From: DATAUK01 sp036268295
Lineage (GTDB): Bacteria; Actinomycetota; Actinomycetes; JAFAQI01
Assembly (NCBI GenBank): GCA_036268295.1
Contig: DATAUK010000033.1
Span: forward strand, 1 to 64,000
Direction: 5' to 3'
DNA length: 64,000 bases
The position numbers and the translations under genes are program-made. Below the pieces are notes generated by a model. The model was not told the origin of the DNA and searched no databases. It saw only the letters and a list, made by a program, of their open reading frames with translations. This document shows, piece by piece, positions 61,059 through 64,000 of this stretch; position 1 is the stretch's first letter; every line of letters begins with the position of its first letter.

Positions 61059-61553
61059 ATGAGCGAGCCGACTCAGACCTGGCTGACCCAGGACGCCTAT
61101 GACCGGCTGAACGCAGAGCTCGAGCATCTCTCGGGTCCGGGTCGGATCGAGATCACCGCGCGGATCGCCGCTGCGCGCGCCGAGGGCGACCTGAAGGAGA
61201 ACGGTGGCTATCACGCCGCCAAGGACGAGCAGGGGAAGATGGAGGCCCGGATCCGCCAGCTCAACCAGATCCTGCGCGAGGCAAAGGTCGGCGCTCCGCC
61301 GTCTGCCGACGCCGGTGTCGCGGGTCCGGGGATGGTGGTAAGCGTCCGGTACGTCGATGGCGGCGACGAGGAGACGTTCCTGATCGGCTCGCGTGAGGAA
61401 GCGGCGGTCACCGACATGACCGTCTACTCCGCGCAGTCGCCGCTTGGCCAGGCGCTGACCGGAGCAAAGCCCGGTGAGACCAAGACCTATTCCGCGCCGA
61501 GCGGCCGCGAGATCAGTCTCGAGCTGCTCGCGGTCGACGCCTACACCGGCTAA
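61059..61553 (+). CDS. greA: Transcription elongation factor GreA
   Basis: A 164-residue GreA that rescues backtracked RNA polymerase by stimulating transcript cleavage. The N-terminal coiled coil has RIAAARAEGDLKENGGYHAA with acidic tip residues, and the C-terminal FKBP-like domain ends YSAPSGREISLELLAVDAY. ATG 61059 is the start; the longer frame upstream overlaps mca. Its position beside mca is conserved in actinobacteria. No ribosome site is obvious, so a leaderless transcript is possible. Confidence 0.96.
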   Translation: MSEPTQTWLTQDAYDRLNAELEHLSGPGRIEITARIAAARAEGDLKENGGYHAAKDEQGKMEARIRQLNQILREAKVGAPPSADAGVAGPGMVVSVRYVDGGDEETFLIGSREEAAVTDMTVYSAQSPLGQALTGAKPGETKTYSAPSGREISLELLAVDAYTG

Positions 61554-61736
61554 GAGCCAGCCCAGTCTCCTCAAGTCCGGCCGCCTGGCGCCCGACGTTT
61601 GAACTGTCATCGAGTTGTGTGGCCGCTGGTATCGAGTGGCCAAACCGCCTGAGGCTGGCACCTCCTGGAGGTAGTGCCGGGCAACGGGGAGCGCCCAGCG
61701 GCGCGGCTCGGCAGGTGCTTCACGGAGGGATCGGCA

Positions 61737-62138
61737 ATGATTGCTCGTCTTCACAAGCTGCAGGAGGAGCGTGAGGGTGGCTTCACTCTCATCGAGCTCC
61801 TCGTCGTGATCATCATCATCGGCATTCTTGCCGCGATTGCGATTCCGATCTTCTTGCAGCAGCGCAACAAGGGTTATGACGCGGCGGCCAAGAGCGACCT
61901 GAAGGGGATGCAGATCTCCGAGGAGAGCTACCTGACCGACTTCAACACCTACGCCACCACCGAGGCTCAGCTGGTCTCCAGCGAGGGCTTCGTGGCGACC
62001 CCGAACGTCACCGACGTCGTGGTCGGCACCGTCAGTGGTACGTCGTGGTGTGTCGAGGCCACCGGCCAGGACAGCGTCAACTGGTACCTCGGAAGCGCGA
62101 CGCAGGGCCCGTCCAAGACCGCCTGCACCAGCAGCTGA
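61737..62138 (+). CDS. Type IV major pilin-like prepilin (first copy)
   Basis: A 133-residue prepilin. The leader EEREGG is cleaved before Phe at GG/FTLIELLVVIIIIGILAA, with the conserved Glu at position +5, and the hydrophobic helix extends to AIPIFLQQRN. The C-terminal part has SWCVEATGQ and a final TACTSS, a Cys pair that could close a D-loop as in type IVa pilins. ATG 61737 follows GGAGGG with a 7-base spacer. A strong hairpin lies downstream and a paralogue follows. It is probably a type IVa pilus subunit. Confidence 0.94.
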   Translation: MIARLHKLQEEREGGFTLIELLVVIIIIGILAAIAIPIFLQQRNKGYDAAAKSDLKGMQISEESYLTDFNTYATTEAQLVSSEGFVATPNVTDVVVGTVSGTSWCVEATGQDSVNWYLGSATQGPSKTACTSS

Positions 62139-62173
62139 TCGAGACCATCCGACCAGCGGTGTAAGCACGGCAT

Positions 62174-62209
62174 CAAGTGGGCCCCGGGCAACGGTCCGGG
62201 GCCCACTTG
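62174..62209 (+). terminator. Hairpin after the first pilin gene
   Basis: A perfect 14-bp stem (CAAGTGGGCCCCGG at 62174-62187, complement at 62196-62209) with an 8-base loop starts 36 bases after the stop. A partial terminator would allow high pilin expression with some read-through to the second copy. Confidence 0.8.
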
Positions 62210-62284
62210 GTTGTCCACAGCAATCGGACGGGGGAGCGCCGCCACGCGCGCCGCGCCGCAGCTTTCGAAGGGAAGGATCACCCA

Positions 62285-62692
62285 ATGTCTGTTCGGCTTC
62301 AACGTCTCCGCGAGGAGCGCGAGGGCGGCTTCACCTTGGTCGAGCTGCTCATCGTCATCATCATCATCGGAATTCTTGCTGCAATCGCCATTCCTATTTT
62401 CCTCAACCAGCGCAACAAGGCCTACGACGCCGCAGCCAAGAGCGACCTCAAGGGCATGCAGGTGGCCGAAGAGAGCTATCTCGGCGACTTCAGCACCTAC
62501 ACCACCGCAGTCACAGGCACCACCAGCCTGACGTCTGAGGGCTTCAAACCCAGCTCCAGCACGACGAACATTGTGGTGGGGATCGTGGGCGGTACGTCGT
62601 GGTGCCTGAAGTCTGTCTCGCAGACCGGCACCCCGTATTACCTCGGCAACAACAGCGGCGGTCCCACGACCACCGCCTGTACCAACAGTTGA
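62285..62692 (+). CDS. Type IV major pilin-like prepilin (second copy)
   Basis: A 135-residue paralogue of the first pilin. The leader ends EREGG and the helix reads FTLVELLIVIIIIGILAAIA. The stretch KAYDAAAKSDLKGMQVAEES is nearly the same as copy one; the C-terminal half diverges but keeps the Cys pair (SWCLKSVSQ, TTACTNS). AAGGA lies 7-8 bases before ATG 62285. The helix region uses unusually many A/T-ending codons (ATT, CTT, GCT, GCA). It is the second subunit or an alternative major pilin. Confidence 0.94.
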   Translation: MSVRLQRLREEREGGFTLVELLIVIIIIGILAAIAIPIFLNQRNKAYDAAAKSDLKGMQVAEESYLGDFSTYTTAVTGTTSLTSEGFKPSSSTTNIVVGIVGGTSWCLKSVSQTGTPYYLGNNSGGPTTTACTNS

Positions 62693-62705
62693 GTCATTGC
62701 GCCGC

Positions 62706-62741
62706 CAGGTGGGCCCTGGCGATTAACCCGCGGCCCACCTG
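62706..62741 (+). terminator. Hairpin after the second pilin gene
   Basis: A 10-bp stem (CAGGTGGGCC at 62706-62715, complement at 62732-62741) with a 16-base loop starts 14 bases after the stop. The arms share GTGGGCC/GGCCCAC with the hairpin after the first pilin and with the repeats at 6374-6452. Confidence 0.75.
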
Positions 62742-62898
62742 CGGGGCGCTGATTGCGCACCCAGATAACCGTCACGCCGTTTGTCCTGATTCATGAAAAC
62801 CGTTGGAGGCACTGCCGGTGATTAACCGCTGCGCTGTGGCGCGAATGTGCACCCGGCTGCCTATCAATGCGCGGGTATCGCGTGCCGATAGGGACACC

Positions 62899-64000
62899 GT
62901 GACCCGGTTCTCGCTGCGTGCCTTTAAGCGCCGTATGAATGGCGACGGCGGCTTCTCCATGGTCGAGGTCATCATCTCGCTGCTGATTATCGGTGTCGTG
63001 TCGACCGCGAGCGCCGGCTTCTTCGTCTCGAACATCAAGGACGTCAACGGCCAGAAGCAGCACCAAGAGGCGGTTTACCTCGCCGACCAGGAAATCGAGA
63101 CGATCCAGTCGCTTCCGGTCAGCAAGCTGGTGTCGGGCCGGACCCACGCGGCTGTCACCGCGCTGTTCGCCACTCCGGCCGCCACGGCCCTCAACATCGC
63201 CGGCCAGGACGACGTCTCGAACTCCGCCAACTACGACAGCAGCGGTGTCACCACGCCGGCCATCCCGACCATCCCGAGCCCGGTCCCGGTGATCAACGGC
63301 GTCTCATACAACATGGACAACTTCATCGATGTCTGCTGGTTCGCGGTGGCTACCGGCAACTGTGGCCCGACGTCGACCGCTAGCACCGTCCAGGAATACC
63401 GAGCCTCGGTGTATGTCAGCTGGACCGCGGGCGGTCCGTGTAGCAGCGGCTGCAACTACTCGACCAGCACGCTGATCGACCCGACTGTCGACCCGACGTT
63501 CAACTCCAACTTGACACAGCCGGCATTGCTGACCGGGCCGACCCCGGCCACGGTCGACAACGACAGCGCGTACTCGTCACCGAACGCGTGCACGACTGCA
63601 ACTGGCACTGATGACGGCACGGAGGTGGTCATCACCGCGACCAACCTCAAGACCGGGGTCAGGGTGTGGATCTCCTCCGGCGGCGGGACGATCTCCGAGA
63701 TCAGTCAGCCGAACGCGTCGGAGATCGATTTCTGCCTGCAGGCAGGTGATCTGCCCGGCTCCTACACCTTGTCGATCATCAACACCGACGGCGGTCACTT
63801 CCAGACCTCGATCACCGAGGTGCCTAATATCTCCTCCGCAACCGGCTGGACGTACGGCGGCACTCTCACTCTCAACGGCGGCGGTTTCGAGCCGGGTGCG
63901 ACAGTGTCGGCCAGTGGCGGCGTCGGTTTCGGATCGCCGACCATCACCGACGGCACCGGGGGACTCGACAAGATCACGTTGCCTGCCTTCAACGGCCCCA
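62899..64000 (+). CDS. Minor prepilin / PilV-like protein (partial)
   Basis: The frame is open to the window end. A basic leader (RFSLRAFKRRMNGDGG) precedes the cleavage site GG/FSMVEVIISLLIIGVVST, with Glu at +5. After the helix comes KQHQEAVYLADQEIETIQSL as in PilV-type minor pilins, then a long, Ser/Thr/Gly-rich beta domain with paired Cys (GGPCSSGCNYSTS) and IPT-like features near the edge (TLTLNGGGFEPGATVS). Start GTG 62899 has AGGGA close by; an in-frame GTG at 62818 has GGAGG 8 bases upstream and would give a 45-residue leader. It probably caps or anchors the pilus. Confidence 0.88.
   Translation, partial: MTRFSLRAFKRRMNGDGGFSMVEVIISLLIIGVVSTASAGFFVSNIKDVNGQKQHQEAVYLADQEIETIQSLPVSKLVSGRTHAAVTALFATPAATALNIAGQDDVSNSANYDSSGVTTPAIPTIPSPVPVINGVSYNMDNFIDVCWFAVATGNCGPTSTASTVQEYRASVYVSWTAGGPCSSGCNYSTSTLIDPTVDPTFNSNLTQPALLTGPTPATVDNDSAYSSPNACTTATGTDDGTEVVITATNLKTGVRVWISSGGGTISEISQPNASEIDFCLQAGDLPGSYTLSIINTDGGHFQTSITEVPNISSATGWTYGGTLTLNGGGFEPGATVSASGGVGFGSPTITDGTGGLDKITLPAFNGP

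Overview
The window is high-GC, densely coded DNA from an actinobacterium. The evidence is strong third-position GC bias, many GTG starts, 4-base ATGA/GTGA overlaps, two mycothiol genes (mshB and mca), GTP-type PEP carboxykinase, class II GlpX beside class II fumarase, a DUF4245 gene beside xseAB, and an ANTAR regulator. No rRNA or tRNA gene was seen, so the order cannot be fixed from this window. Gene order in places (mca, small membrane gene, greA; ispH-xseA-xseB-DUF4245) is familiar from Mycobacteriales, Frankiales-like and related lineages.

Region by region. 1-7.4 kb: a leftward chemosensory operon encoding a small membrane protein, CheW, two multi-pass methyl-accepting receptors, a CheA-CheW-receiver hybrid kinase and a receiver protein running off the left edge; no CheR or CheB gene is visible. 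7.5-15.6 kb: an FtsH-like AAA protease with an enlarged AAA domain, mshB, a pterin dehydratase-like gene, a secreted sedolisin, small orphans, a flavin-type oxidoreductase and an integrase remnant. 15.6-34 kb: mostly housekeeping (ychF, rmuC, ispH, xseAB, DUF4245, glpX, fumC, phoH, uppS, pckG), interrupted between DUF4245 and glpX by a kynureninase-like gene, an Ada-AlkA fusion, ogt, a nitroreductase and a TetR regulator. 34-42.4 kb: a conserved-looking orphan behind a perfect 28-bp palindrome, a TetR/MFS divergent pair with an operator in its promoter, a three-gene ATP-grasp/alpha-E/transglutaminase operon and a DUF255 thioredoxin-like protein.

42.5-46.8 kb is an accessory stretch of small regulators (GAF-ANTAR, STAS, short proteins of a putative three-helix family) ending in a frameshifted transposase remnant. 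46.8-51.3 kb holds cell-envelope functions (UPF0104 flippase-like, GT4 glycosyltransferase, acyltransferase-3). 51.6-54.4 kb has an ABC exporter with a frameshifted permease and a decayed gene-poor stretch. 54.4-60 kb has an MFS pump, two MarR regulators, a RidA-like remnant, a large GT39-type mannosyltransferase-like protein and several tiny ORFs. 60-64 kb holds mca, greA and the start of a type IV pilus locus: two tandem major-pilin-like genes, each followed by a strong hairpin, then a minor prepilin cut by the right edge.

Functional links: mshB and mca belong to mycothiol synthesis and mycothiol-dependent detoxification. Ada-AlkA and Ogt form a translationally coupled alkylation-repair pair. 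The chemosensory cluster and the type IV pilins could belong to one motility or surface-sensing system, but they are about 55 kb apart and this is only a suggestion. The items most worth a second look are the 31-bp hairpin repeats whose stem recurs behind both pilin genes, the 28-bp palindrome, the probable ATC start of the GT4 gene, the permease frameshift, and the group of short proteins at 43-46 kb.
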